Shown here piece after piece: positions 1 through 9,120 of a DNA stretch of 64,000 bases. Under the pieces are notes generated by a model, which did not search any database, was not told the origin of the DNA, and saw only the letters and a program-made list of their open reading frames with translations. The first letter of the stretch is position 1; every line of letters begins with the position of its first letter. Source of the DNA: Taenia hydatigena (Eukaryota > Platyhelminthes > Cestoda > Cyclophyllidea > Taeniidae); the NCBI GenBank assembly GCA_036345935.2, contig JADWOT020000009.1, positions 6,839,381-6,903,380 of the forward strand, written 5' to 3'. Both the position numbers and the translations under genes were made by a program.

Positions 1-5
1 GTGGT

Positions 6-317
6 TTGGCGGTAGTAGAGCGGTCGCTGGGAGGCACATCTTCACATCTGAAATTCGAGATCCCTTGTTTCTTTGTAGATTGTACCTTCTCCTTGATGAC
101 ACGACCAGAAAACGAGACCAGTAGACACTCAGCTTATCTGTGCCTCAAAGGAACCAGTCAGCAAATCCACAGTGTATGGTTCAGTAAGTTCTCAGTGTTT
201 CGCTTGCTAGTGTCTGTAAAGCTATGGAGTGGGTACAATATCATCGTCTACATTATCATTCAAATTTTTTACAGGTTGACTATTCATTCCGCATTTGTAA
301 ATTGCAACGGACTTTGA
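6..317 (+). CDS. Exon-like open stretch of module D, partial at the window edge
   Basis: Open for 103 codons from the edge with no ATG needed, so it is either an internal exon or a left-truncated one. The cysteine-bearing part (roughly residues 17-55) contains FEIPCFF, DCTF and YLCLKGT. The same elements recur at 57108-57371 (CEIFCFF, DCIF, PLCLKGT) and, broken by a stop, at 60790-61050. The reverse strand at 19610-19790 is a fourth copy. The shared spacing of cysteines across diverged copies supports a real ancestral exon, probably extracellular. I do not recognise the domain. Homology to the sisters fades after about residue 60, so the last 40 codons are probably intron read-through. Confidence 0.4.
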   Translation: MAVVERSLGGTSSHLKFEIPCFFVDCTFSLMTRPENETSRHSAYLCLKGTSQQIHSVWFSKFSVFRLLVSVKLWSGYNIIVYIIIQIFYRLTIHSAFVNCNGL

Positions 318-1244
318 TTTTCATTAAGGTCTCATTCATGCCTCCGTAACTAACATTACCGATTCAAACATAGCACACTGGATTTGTTTTGTCGCCTTCA
401 CTTCGCACTGCATTCAAATTGGCCTCTGCTTTGCAGCCCTGCTTACTTCGGTGCTGGCACATTATGCACCAAATAAGCCTTAAGCACATCTAGTTGTGCC
501 TTTCCCTCTGTTGACTAGAAAAACCGTAGTCAAGCCTAAGATTCTGAAGTTTGGCATAAAATAAGCTAGTGATTCGTACTTTTGCTGACTTGCAAAAGAG
601 GTTGGTGAACAGAACTGATGAGGCGAACGTCGAAACTAACCCACATTTTTCATGGTTCAAACTAGCAGCAATACCACGCATTCAGCCAAAATCGCCTATG
701 ATAAGTTAAGTGCAAGACACTTCCTCCACCCCATGGATACCAGGGCTTCCAAATGTTGCGTCAAGCAAGCAAGTAAGGCGCAAGATCAGGCGTTTACTCT
801 GTAACAGTATGCCTTCAGATCCTAATTATGTACCTTGGAACGCAGAGGCAGTCGAAGACTAGAATGCTTCTGCTAAACGCTATAAAACTCTGCGGAAGCA
901 AACGTGCTTTAGTAATCCTTAACATAAAAGGCAATCAGGGGAAAGGAATGCCGATGGAATGAAGCATTTAAAAAATGCATTTCGAAAGCATTGTTCGCTT
1001 TTTTGTTTGATCAGCTAGCCTTGCTAAAGTGCAGATGTTCTTTGAAAGGCTTAAAGTTGATAGGGGAGTCTTTACTATCAGACCTTTCTGCAGACGGTCT
1101 GGATTGACACAGAAGCAGTGGACTGAAAATTGTAAGCCAAAATGCAAAAGTAAGGTAGCTGGAAGAAAATATTGCAGTTAAGGCACTACCAGTGCAACTG
1201 AACTATAAAAATTGCTTGCAACGCGAAGGAAATTCTATTCTTAA

Positions 1245-1325
1245 CAATGCACCTGGGTATTCAGATGCCATCCTGGTTTCGGCTTTTGCAGAGCTGCTCA
1301 CGACATTTTGTCAATGGGCAAGTAG
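1245..1325 (+). pseudogene. EGF-like C-terminal half, exon remnant
   Basis: 27 codons read QCTWVFRCHPGFGFCRAAHD and then end in TAG. A cysteine pair around HPGFGF is typical of the last loop of an EGF-like domain (C-x-C-x2-G-[YF]-x2-C). The inverted copy at 18376-18456 has the same length and stop position and keeps HPDFGFCEAAHD, but it has lost a cysteine. It sits about 130 bases upstream of the transmembrane exon at 1452. An EGF-then-transmembrane order fits a type I membrane protein. The domain is too short for certainty. Confidence 0.35.
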
Positions 1326-1451
1326 CCTCATTAGAGAAGGGTGGATAAAAAGAACAACTTCGTAGACTAAAATGGCCATTTTTGTGTTCAAAACACATTG
1401 GAATTTAACTCGTTTTCTAGAAGAACTAGCACAGAGTTACTTTGATTAGAG

Positions 1452-1631
1452 ATGCTTCCAGCTGTTAAAGGACAACAAGTTGCAGCATTCCGAATAGCGA
1501 TTATGATTTTCACGATAGTTTCGATTGTGCTAATTATTCGTTTTCAGAAGGGACTGAGAATGGCTGACATGTGGCCATCTTTGAAAGCTACTTCAAATCA
1601 CTTTCGGTGCTGGCTGAGTGTCTCATGTTAG
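1452..1631 (+). CDS. Transmembrane and cytoplasmic-tail exon, module D copy 1
   Basis: 59 codons from ATG. Residues 1-12 form a short juxtamembrane part, LPAVKGQQVAAF. Residues 14-32 (IAIMIFTIVSIVLII) form one strongly hydrophobic helix. RFQKGLRM then gives a basic stop-transfer and a short tail. The sister at 18151-18267 (minus) keeps LPAVEGHQVVAF, a different but equally hydrophobic helix, and FQKRVRM. The helix is preserved despite many substitutions, which suggests past selection for membrane insertion. The sequence before the ATG (tttgattag) resembles a 3' splice site, so this is more likely a last exon than a stand-alone gene. The tail frames of the two copies diverge after about residue 40, so at least one is broken. 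Confidence 0.5.
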   Translation: MLPAVKGQQVAAFRIAIMIFTIVSIVLIIRFQKGLRMADMWPSLKATSNHFRCWLSVSC

Positions 1632-1770
1632 GAAACCTCACCAGCGCATCCACTACCTCGGATAGAGGCAGTTGAATTAGACAGACAGCTGGAATTGATT
1701 ATATTTTGCAGAAGAAAGTGTGGTCGAATGACAGCAGATGAATTAAATAAGTTCAGATATAGATTATGCA

Positions 1771-1932
1771 ACAAAGGTTAACCGATCCCGAGAAAAGTCC
1801 TCACAACTTCTTCTCACAGGACCATTGCGTTATTTACTTACATCTGCAGCTTCCAGACATCAATACGTTGGCATTGGCTACAACAAAAATAACAATGATG
1901 ACAAATATGCGTGGAGCTTACTCAATTATTAA
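1771..1932 (+). pseudogene. Module E exon b remnant (unknown small-protein family)
   Basis: Frame from ACA at 1771 reads NRSREKSSQLLLTGPLRYLL, then SRHQYVGIGYNKNNND and SLLNY before TAA. The second copy (23696-23890) preserves this almost residue for residue. The codons just upstream (TADELN...RYRLCN) are also preserved but in another frame, so both copies share a frameshift or a splice site near 1775. The pattern of leucine-rich helix followed by an aromatic strand resembles module B exon b (25566-25808) in layout. No function recognised. Confidence 0.4.
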
Positions 1933-2198
1933 CAGGTATAAGTGAACCTACAAGACCTGGGTCCCTCAATGAAGCCCGATGAAACTGCAACAACCATTTG
2001 AATGGTTGCAACGTGATTCATCTTATTTACACGAGAGCTTGCTGTGTTGGTACACTCGTCATGTGATCGACAAGACACCAGCCTAGCTAGAGCGTTAAGG
2101 ACTGTATCATCGGAACCTAAACATTATCAGACATTCTGCTTCCCCTACCACTGGGTAATGCCACATGTATCCACCGGTAAGAATCAGTTCATCAGTAA

Positions 2199-2414
2199 CG
2201 TATCGCATTCAATGGTAGTGTTTTGGAAGAATCTGGATTTTCAGACGAAGAACTCGACTTACTCTCAGTGCATGAACAAGCACATTTGCGTCAAGTGGCA
2301 GCAATTAGCTGTCCTCCTCCCGGACGAGCTCAAAGGCGCAATCTATCTTTGCCTTTTTACAGCTATCCATCTGATATGAATTACGAAAAATTTGCAAGTG
2401 TCAATGTATTTTGA
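2199..2414 (+). pseudogene. Module E exon c remnant
   Basis: 72 codons read RIAFNGSVLEESGFSDEELD, LLSVHEQAHLRQVAAISCPPP and SYPSDMNYEKFASV, then TGA. It begins just after a possible acceptor (gttcatcag). The second copy at 24175-24362 follows the same frame but has TGA after LEES and TAA after PAP, so that copy is dead. The stretch ending in CPPP occupies the place of HNLPTLESSILPPP in module B exon c, suggesting E and B are branches of one family. A competing frame over the same bases is also open, and I cannot exclude it. Confidence 0.35.
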
Positions 2415-3954
2415 AGGGCATTAACAATATCTTAAGAATAAGTTGGTCCGAATTCCACGCTTTTGTATGGCTCAAAGTTCTTAGAGATGCTGAAATATTG
2501 GTAAAATTGCAAATATTATTGCCATAAAGTAAGGGCGAATGTGCTTGCTTTACAAAATGTAGTAGTTACACGTGCGAACGCACGCCACTTGGATCAGCAC
2601 AACGAGCAAATTTGAGTGCGGTCGCTTGCATTATTTCCAGAAATTTGACCCCAAATCCAAAACAGATAACTTTTCAGGTAAAGTGTGCCTCACGATTTTT
2701 AGATGAAAGCAGATACTTCCATTTTGGTGATTTATGAGGCTTATAGAGTGACGCATCCAATTCGCACGTTTAATTTAGGCTAGTAGGTACGTCGTTGAGA
2801 CTATGCGTGCCATTGTATATCATTCTTCTCTTTCCTTCCTCTAGGCACCTATACTATTATAAGGTAGGACGAAGGTGTCTCGGGCTCTGGAGTGCAATTC
2901 CGTTAGTCCGCAACCAGATTAAAATTGTCCTCCCGCCTCTTGCCTGCAAACACAATTAGGGAACATAAGTATTACAATCACGTTTGAGTAACTCAGATTC
3001 GTTGCATTTAAAATGAGGCACTGAGCTTTGAGTAAATAGTTCCAAAGCTGTAAAGTTGTCAATTTTTAAGCCACTCCATATACACTACGTTTACCTACAC
3101 TAACTCAAAGCTTGACACTTCCATCCCAGGGGGCTGAGAACGCAGATTCAAGCACTCGCCATGATGCGTAGTTGGACATATTAAGCAAAAGCAACTGGCG
3201 AACCCACTCACACAGGCTTATCAGGTTCCTGCTAATAGTGCGCCACCCTGTTTAGCTTTAAAATACCGGTCTAATGGTAATTGAACCATTAATCAGTTTG
3301 TTTTTGCTTCAAATTACTAAAGAGAGCAAAATATATGGACCCCAGCATCAAAGGATATAATTTATGCACCACCTTTTGCATCTCACTGACACTCACATGA
3401 TTTGAGGTTAGCTTTGGCCTAGACTTGAAGTCTGATGATGATTGCGACTGCGGATCATATCTTGTAACACTCACCATCTCAAGTTTATGCCCTCTCATTT
3501 GAACAATGTTTAGGGAGCGTACAGTTAGTCACTAGAAAACAAAATCAACGAAGTCTAATTATAGAATCTACATTCCTTAGTCTTCAACGGGAATTTAGCG
3601 TGTATGTCGACCAATGTGAGGCGGTGAGTAAATTCACGACTCAAATTCGACGTGGAAGGTTAGCAGCCAGGCCTGAGGCAGGAGAAGTGTGTCTCGGTGT
3701 CTGCGAGTACACACCACCGGATGTCACGCGTGTGATGAGGCGGTCCGCAGGAAAACAGACAAAGTTTGAAGTATCTAGTTGCGAAATCCGGCATCCTTTC
3801 TGACCAACTAGTTAAGTCATATAATGCGGGCGAACTGCCTTTGTTGCATCAAATTTGCATTTCAGAATTATCGGTTCTTCGAAAACTCTTCTTTCCCAAC
3901 TAAATTGTTAAATGTTGTGAGATAAAGCTACTATTATAGCCTACGAAAACGTCT

Positions 3955-4263
3955 CTACAAAGGTGAGAATACAGAGCTAAAATATTTCCTACGGCTTGAC
4001 AATTTCAAATCACTTTCAATCTGTTCCCAACATACCCACTGCATTAAAAAAGTGTGAATCCTTTCAAGTTTCATTGTGTACTGTTTATTATGAAATCTTT
4101 TAGGCACTTTATCAAATGCCGTCATAGACCGACTAGTCATAAGCATGCTTGAGCGTACAATGCTATAGTCCTTCTCCATATAACATGGAAACAGGCCCAC
4201 TGTACCATTTCCACTAAGTTGATCGTCCAATTGTTTTGCCACCTGTTGCACCAAATGCGACAA
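3955..4263 (-). pseudogene. Downstream continuation of the module A exon in a shifted frame
   Basis: 102 codons overlapping the end of the long exon. Its early part, VAKQLDDQLSGNGTVGLFPC, is matched in the same frame at about 35318-35385 (VTKQLDDQLSGDGTVDLPPC, then a stop after GKK). Because two copies agree on this peptide while the upstream frame also agrees between copies, a splice junction or an old frameshift must lie near 4230-4265. A possible donor (CAG followed by GTGGCA) sits there. Beyond about residue 40 there is no sister to compare and the frame is probably chance. Confidence 0.3.
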
Positions 4264-4892
4264 CCATCAGGTAGGTTGGAAAAATGAACAAAGCGAAAAC
4301 CACCTATGGCCTCGAACATCTTTCGCATGCAGTCCAAGTTCGAATAAAGATCTAATGCCTGCCACATCGAGCCTGTCACAACAAGAGCTTGCTTTAATGT
4401 GAGACCATCAGCCAGGGCATTCAGGTGCCCGCAATCCCGACGCTCAAAATCAGAATAAGCAAAATATAAAATAACACAGTCATAATCGCTCAGCTGCATC
4501 CCTTCTCTTCCTTCATTACCTTCTTCAGACCATTCATGCATGTCCAGTACGGTGCCACCTGCTGTCCTCAAGAATGGATCCCACTGGTTTGAAAAGTTCG
4601 GAACATCTGTAAAAACGTCCAAGCGGAGACGAGTAGGGAAGGCGGAATGCAGTACCAGCAAGTCGCATTTGTAGCGTCTCATCCGGCATGGCGACAGCCT
4701 TGTGCAACGACATGGAGTGGTAATTAAGCAGCTAATCGTAGCCTGTGCACTGGGAGGAAAATCCCTCAACGCGAGGCTACAAAATAAGTCATCTGCGTTG
4801 TCGTAATACCATCTTGCATGATCAAAACTATGAGGGTTTCCCTCCGTGTTTGTAGAAAAAAAAGCAACCTGCAGAGGTATCCATCCAGCCAT
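4137..4892 (-). CDS. Module A long exon, BRCT-like protein, copy 1
   Basis: 251 codons open, the longest frame in the window. Residues about 89-182 have a BRCT-like layout: a strand RLRLDV; a helix with W104 leading into FLRTAGGTV, the paired glycines (112-113) expected between helix 1 and strand 2; the buried strand DYDCVILY (136-143); and ALVVTGSMWQ with the helix-3 tryptophan at 177. Upstream residues 54-85 may be the end of a first BRCT repeat, so the nearest family model would be the tandem BRCT end of 53BP1-type proteins. This is inference from layout. Upstream of the ATG the homology to 13875-14588 continues in another frame, indicating a frameshift near 4850. After about residue 215 the frame at 3955-4263 (KQLDDQLSGNGTV) is the one shared with the copy at 35300. 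So this copy is probably a pseudogene with a long surviving frame. Confidence 0.5.
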   Translation of the reverse strand: MAGWIPLQVAFFSTNTEGNPHSFDHARWYYDNADDLFCSLALRDFPPSAQATISCLITTPCRCTRLSPCRMRRYKCDLLVLHSAFPTRLRLDVFTDVPNFSNQWDPFLRTAGGTVLDMHEWSEEGNEGREGMQLSDYDCVILYFAYSDFERRDCGHLNALADGLTLKQALVVTGSMWQALDLYSNLDCMRKMFEAIGGFRFVHFSNLPDGCRIWCNRWQNNWTINLVEMVQWACFHVIWRRTIALYAQACL

Positions 4893-5378
4893 TTCATGTC
4901 CTTTGCGCTGTGGTGGATACTAAGAGTATGAATAAGGAGGACATGATCTAGTCGCCCATCTGTTGATTTCTCCTAAAACAGAGCACTTCATGTTAAAATT
5001 CAGCAACTTTTGGAGAGGATCTGGACGTGAAAGGGATTCAATAAAGTCATGCAACAGACGAAGATTTAAGTAAACCCACCTGAAACATTACCACGCAAAC
5101 CTGATATAAACTATTCGAATGAAGCCTCTTTTATACGACTAGCAATCGTCATTCAGCTCTAATCACTCCTCTCATCTAGCCAATCAGCAGAGCCCAACGA
5201 CCAACTAAGATTCTCAGGTGCTACTTAGATCTGCTTAGAAGGATATGCGTAAGTCCTAGCGGCGCGTTCTTTTAATTTGTGATTATATTGTGCTGAATTA
5301 TTCATCAATAATGAAAAACCTGTCAGATTTTTGAATGTGATTTTCGGGGCATAATGCACGAAAATATTAAAGTGCCTT

Positions 5379-5398
5379 GTGACGTGACGTGACGTGAC
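5379..5398. repeat. (GTGAC)n pentamer run
   Basis: About four copies of GTGAC. The equivalent position in the copy at 40124-40155 holds about six units of the complement (CGTCA), while the copy near 13463-13475 holds only one recognisable unit. It is a microsatellite inside module A whose length differs between copies. Confidence 0.9.
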
Positions 5399-6885
5399 TT
5401 AACCAGGTATACGTACACATCTACAGGATTTTGGCAAAACTAAAATAGATTGTAAAGTGTGTGCCCTTGCTTTGCTTTGGAAAATTGGGAAACATTACCA
5501 TGCCTTGCTGTTCCTGGCCTAGTTCTATCCAAATTGTCAAAGGTCTTGTTTAAATAAATCAATTCGGTGCAGGTGGTGTGGCTGCATGCTAAGTTGCATT
5601 AAAATCTGATGCTCTGGACATTTGAGGCAGCTGCACGCGTACTGAATTATCAAGCAATGTGTGGCACTAGCTTAGTCACTACAAAGTAATGGTGATAAGA
5701 AATGAAGTGGAGAGATGTGGCTTTTTTAACTAGTCGCCATTAAGCATCTGCCTTACTACTGCGATCGGCATTCACTCTGGCCTGCCGACCACTAACTTAA
5801 GGCTAAGCGACAAATACTCAGCTGATGGTATGAACGAACCAACTGTGTGGTAGCAGTTCCAATGTGAGTGGTGAGCAGGGCACAGCTCATCTCGTACCAC
5901 GCACCCACATGCACGACACAAAGGTTTATCAGGCACTTGACTACTTCCTGCTTATGGGAAGCCAAGAGGAAAAACAAAAGGGGCTTTTAATTGAAGCAAA
6001 GCAATTCTACGCCGCAAGAAGATGCTTTTAAAAGCCTTCATTAAGAAACCAGTATGAACAGCTGAAATGCCATGTGTTCTGCAGCATAAATTGGCGTATC
6101 TGAAAATGCTTGGTAAACCTTACTTCAGCCTCCAGTGTGATCCGTTAATCGAATGCGTCGCTGCTATCAACATTTTAAAATGCAGAAGATTAGAGCCACG
6201 TAATGCAACACATGGATTTTATGATGGAAGCTGGGAAATTTATGCAAGAATTGCTCTTTTTCTTTCTCACTTTAAATGTTTACGAAGTCACAATCACATC
6301 GCATAGTAACTACCCAGCCATATTCCTAGTCCATTTTGCGCTGGTCTCTGAATACTGCGGTGCCTTGATAAACGTTTGCTATTGCAACTGATCTTCTGGC
6401 CATTCCTGCAAGGACTATTACAAAGTGCAGCCACAATTATGAGTCAATGGACATCGGATAATGTGGTCACCAGAAATAGGAAGGGTTAGCTGCAAAGTAA
6501 ACAGGACCCATTGGCATTCATCAGTTATTGGCGCTTAATTTTAACCGTAATCCCAAAACCGTCCACTAACATTGTTTGCCAGGTGCGTGATGCATGTCCA
6601 ACAGGGCTCGTTGCTTAATGCACGTTGTGCGCGCCACTAAAGCATGCATGGTCTGCAATAGTTGATCGTTTTATTTAAATGTCCATGTATTGGCTAACAA
6701 ATTTAAACGCACTAGGAAATTCGCAAACATTTAGTGCAAATTGAACTGAATATTGGACGATTGGCGCTGTGTGCCACTATTAGCTGATGAAGAGAACTCA
6801 CTATTGGCGTGGGATGCCAACACAGGTTTTGTGTGACAGCGATGTTGGAGCCAGTGAAATTCGGGCCTAGTGGGAGTGATTGGAC

Positions 6886-6987
6886 TCACCACATCCCACT
6901 GTCAACACACTGCTTCCTTTTGTTTCGTTTGGATGAAGATACTGCAATCACGAAGTCCACCTGTTCGCCTTTGTCAAAACACAAGGG
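6886..6987 (-). pseudogene. Module C exon 3 remnant with basic motif
   Basis: 34 codons read PLCFDKGEQVDFVIAVSSSK, then RNKRKQCVDSGMW, then TGA. The sister at 38228-38335 reads PLYFDKDEKVDVVIAPSSSR, then RNRRKQCADSEMW. Differences are mostly conservative, the mark of a real exon. A serine run followed by a basic RNRRKQ cluster could be a linker, a nuclear-localisation patch or a processing site. Both copies have a stop within a codon or two upstream, so both look broken or begin at a splice site there. It precedes module A on the same strand and may belong to the same gene. Confidence 0.4.
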
Positions 6988-7112
6988 TTGCGATTACCAA
7001 AATTCAAGGATGCGTAATTCTTACAATCCATCATACCCCTACGTGACTGGATAGCAAACCATCCCATGTGTAGTCTTTGCCTTATGCATCAATCCTATCA
7101 TTCGCCATATTA

Positions 7113-7319
7113 CTAACTCTTGCGCGATTGCATTGCAATGGTATTTTCAGTTGCAGGTATCCAAAGAGGTTTGCATTCGGAGTTACATCCGAGGTCAGTG
7201 TCCTTCTTACACCACCACCTTATGCCCTTTGCTGAGCCTAATCTCAATAGCGCAGAAGCAGCCGAATCTCGAGACGAAGTGTAAAGAAGCTCAGGTAGGT
7301 ATTTTCTGGTTGGATGCAA
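7113..7319 (-). pseudogene. Module C exon 2 remnant
   Basis: 68 codons including HPTRKYLPELLYTSSRDSA and WWCKKDTDLGCNSECKPLW. The sister at about 37905-38056 keeps WWRKEDTDLDRNSEYKSL in frame, ending in TGA where this copy has TGG. The two upstream parts are in different frames in the sister. Function unknown. Order on the minus strand is exon 2, then exon 3, then module A. Confidence 0.4.
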
Positions 7320-9120
7320 CCAAAATGAAGCCTGTCAGAACCTCTTTCAGCTTTGCGTGGGTTTTAAGGTATGCATTAAAACTTTCCGAAGCAACAAGTG
7401 TATGGATGTGGAATATCGCCTAGACATGGGTTATTTAGCCCAAAGACAGAATACGGGGTACAGTGGGTCTTATGCCTCGTTGAGTGGACCCTTGCGAAAC
7501 TCGTGTATCTTCTTGATGCCAAGTGCGGCTAACTGGTTGATGGAGTTAGTTATAACGTCACGGAGCTTCTAGACTACAATGTGTGGCGTAAGTCTCTGCT
7601 TCGTGCATGTGTATGCGCATTTGAAGTCACTTCCTTATAGCCTCCAACATAAGGTTCCGCGTCCAATTTTGATTAAACAAAGGCACGACATCCAATTTAG
7701 CCTTGCTGAACTTGAAGTAAAGAACATACCTCAGTAATTTTCTTATGCCAGCTACATTCTTCACTAAAAGAGTTTATTTGGTTCCACTTAACTAAGCTTA
7801 TTCCACAATTTAAGCCTGTTTTGGTCGTCAGTCACGATTTTCTTGTGCTAAAATCCATAGGTTTTTCTATGTGACTCTCCGTCATTGGCACCAAGATGTG
7901 CTGGTAGCGTCCGAAGTATTCAACAAAGCGCCTAAAATTTCATTTTTATGTATGGATGAAATAAGGCGGCGCATCACAGTTCTGCAACCGTGTTTGAGTT
8001 GCCGTTGTACTCGTTGCAACTTGTATTGTGACTCTCGCCATTGCTGCGGATCTCACTCCTTATCATCGCTACCCATCCTGCCTGCACCATTCTATGTGTT
8101 TCGTGCACATGGATGTGCATGTGAAGCCATTGTTTCCCAACCTCTAATTTGAACTCTGCGCACGCGTTTTGCTTAAACAAAGTCACGACATCCACTCTGA
8201 TCTCGCCAAGCCTAAGTATAGGCAAGTAGCTCACTTTTTTATTTTACCGCTTATAATTTTGACCAGGCGAGTTCATTCGTTCCTCATTATACTGTCTGCA
8301 CTAGCTGCGCGATAAACTGCGCATGCTGCGTAGGCCAAAAATCTCGATTGAGTTCGTGACTGCCTTATGCGTGGACGTGGAACAGCGAAAACCGCTAGAG
8401 ATATTTGTGCTTAAGGGAAAACCGGTAACCAAGGTCATGTGCTACATTTAAAGCCAGCAATTAGGGTCTTCTCAGCCCATGCACCAAACAAAAGTCATTA
8501 AGTTTCGCGTGTGCTGCGAAAACTTCGCGATGCCCTTCAGATCCGTAATTTGCTCTGTACTTTCGCAAAAGTGCATTGCGACGCGTTTGAAGCCTCTTTG
8601 TCCGCTTACAATCAGCTTGGTTTTCGCCTATCAGTTTTTGCCCTCAAATAATCTACCCCTATTTCTGTGGATAATTTCCTGAGTTTGTACGAGTCAAGAT
8701 TACTTAAGTCGATGTGTTGAGCTATTAACTCCTTCACTGTTTTGTGAGGACAGGCCTAATTTCTCCCACATAGGCATTTTTTATTTAAGAATAACAAAAA
8801 AGATGATTGTATGCATCATTGCCAAAATCTCGGTAGGAGCTTGCAATGAATAAAGGCAGCTTAAAGCGCAGTAGGATTAAGCGTGGAAGTGATTTAAGAA
8901 CTCAATGGGAGTATTTTTGGCATCCAAATATGGTTGATCGGATGGATCAGTTGTCCATAATAGACTATACGAAAGTGTTTTAAAACTTCTCTTCAGCCAC
9001 CAATTTTCACTCCTAATGCCATTTTCGGAGTCCTTACACTTCGCTTTGTTGTCTCACTTTACCGAAAAAATTCGTCAACGCACTTGGCGTGTGGTTTTGG
9101 TGGTGCCATAGGTGATTGCA

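Larger units (their letters stand above)
1..1705 (+). repeat. Module D copy 1, inverted relative to 17995-19790
   Basis: The whole stretch reappears in reverse complement at 17995-19790. Anchors include the coding-like stretch at 10-180, the string around 840-900 (matching 18845-18905), and the transmembrane exon at 1452-1631 (matching 18151-18267). Homology stops near 1705, where module E begins. It carries three exon-like remnants listed separately. Its start is cut by the window edge. Confidence 0.85.
1710..3178 (+). repeat. Module E copy 1 (direct repeat of 23672-25197)
   Basis: About 1.47 kb aligns directly with 23672-25197, beginning at aagtgtggtcga and ending at gatgcgtagttgga in both. 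Identity looks near 90 percent with small indels. Left of it lies module D and right of it module A, so copy 1 sits between two unrelated modules. I see no convincing target-site duplication or terminal inverted repeats. It carries two exon remnants plus a third region (2810-3010) related to the leader and ectodomain part of module B. Confidence 0.85.
3190..5650 (-). repeat. Module A copy 1
   Basis: In reverse complement this aligns with 13120-14590, 34690-36950 and 39880-40622, and its far end (3190-3430) aligns directly with 41850-42115. Anchors include the (GTGAC) run at 5379-5398, the acceptor near 4973, and the string at 3680-3740 matching 35820-35880. Its downstream end is cut at 3190 by module E. 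Module C lies immediately beyond 5650, the same C-then-A order as at 37570-40622. Confidence 0.85.
5650..9120 (-). repeat. Module C copy 1
   Basis: Reverse complement of 6060-7450 aligns with 37660-39290. The direct strand at 8130-9120 aligns with 42120-43170, and 7490-8060 aligns with 56220-56860. Exons in the inferred coding direction (minus) include 7113-7319 and 6886-6987. No other convincing reading frame was found between 7500 and 9120, although the copies are well conserved there. Confidence 0.8.

Noticed and set aside
613..645. Hammerhead-ribozyme-like core: ctgatgag, short stem, cgaaac
   Set aside because: The flanks do not form a convincing stem I or stem III with a cleavage triplet, and the inverted sister near 19120 has lost both core words (ctaatgag, caaaac).
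1710..3178. Module E as a DNA transposon or SINE
   Set aside because: No terminal inverted repeats, poly-A or tandem tail, or target duplication seen, and it carries exon-like frames shared with module B.
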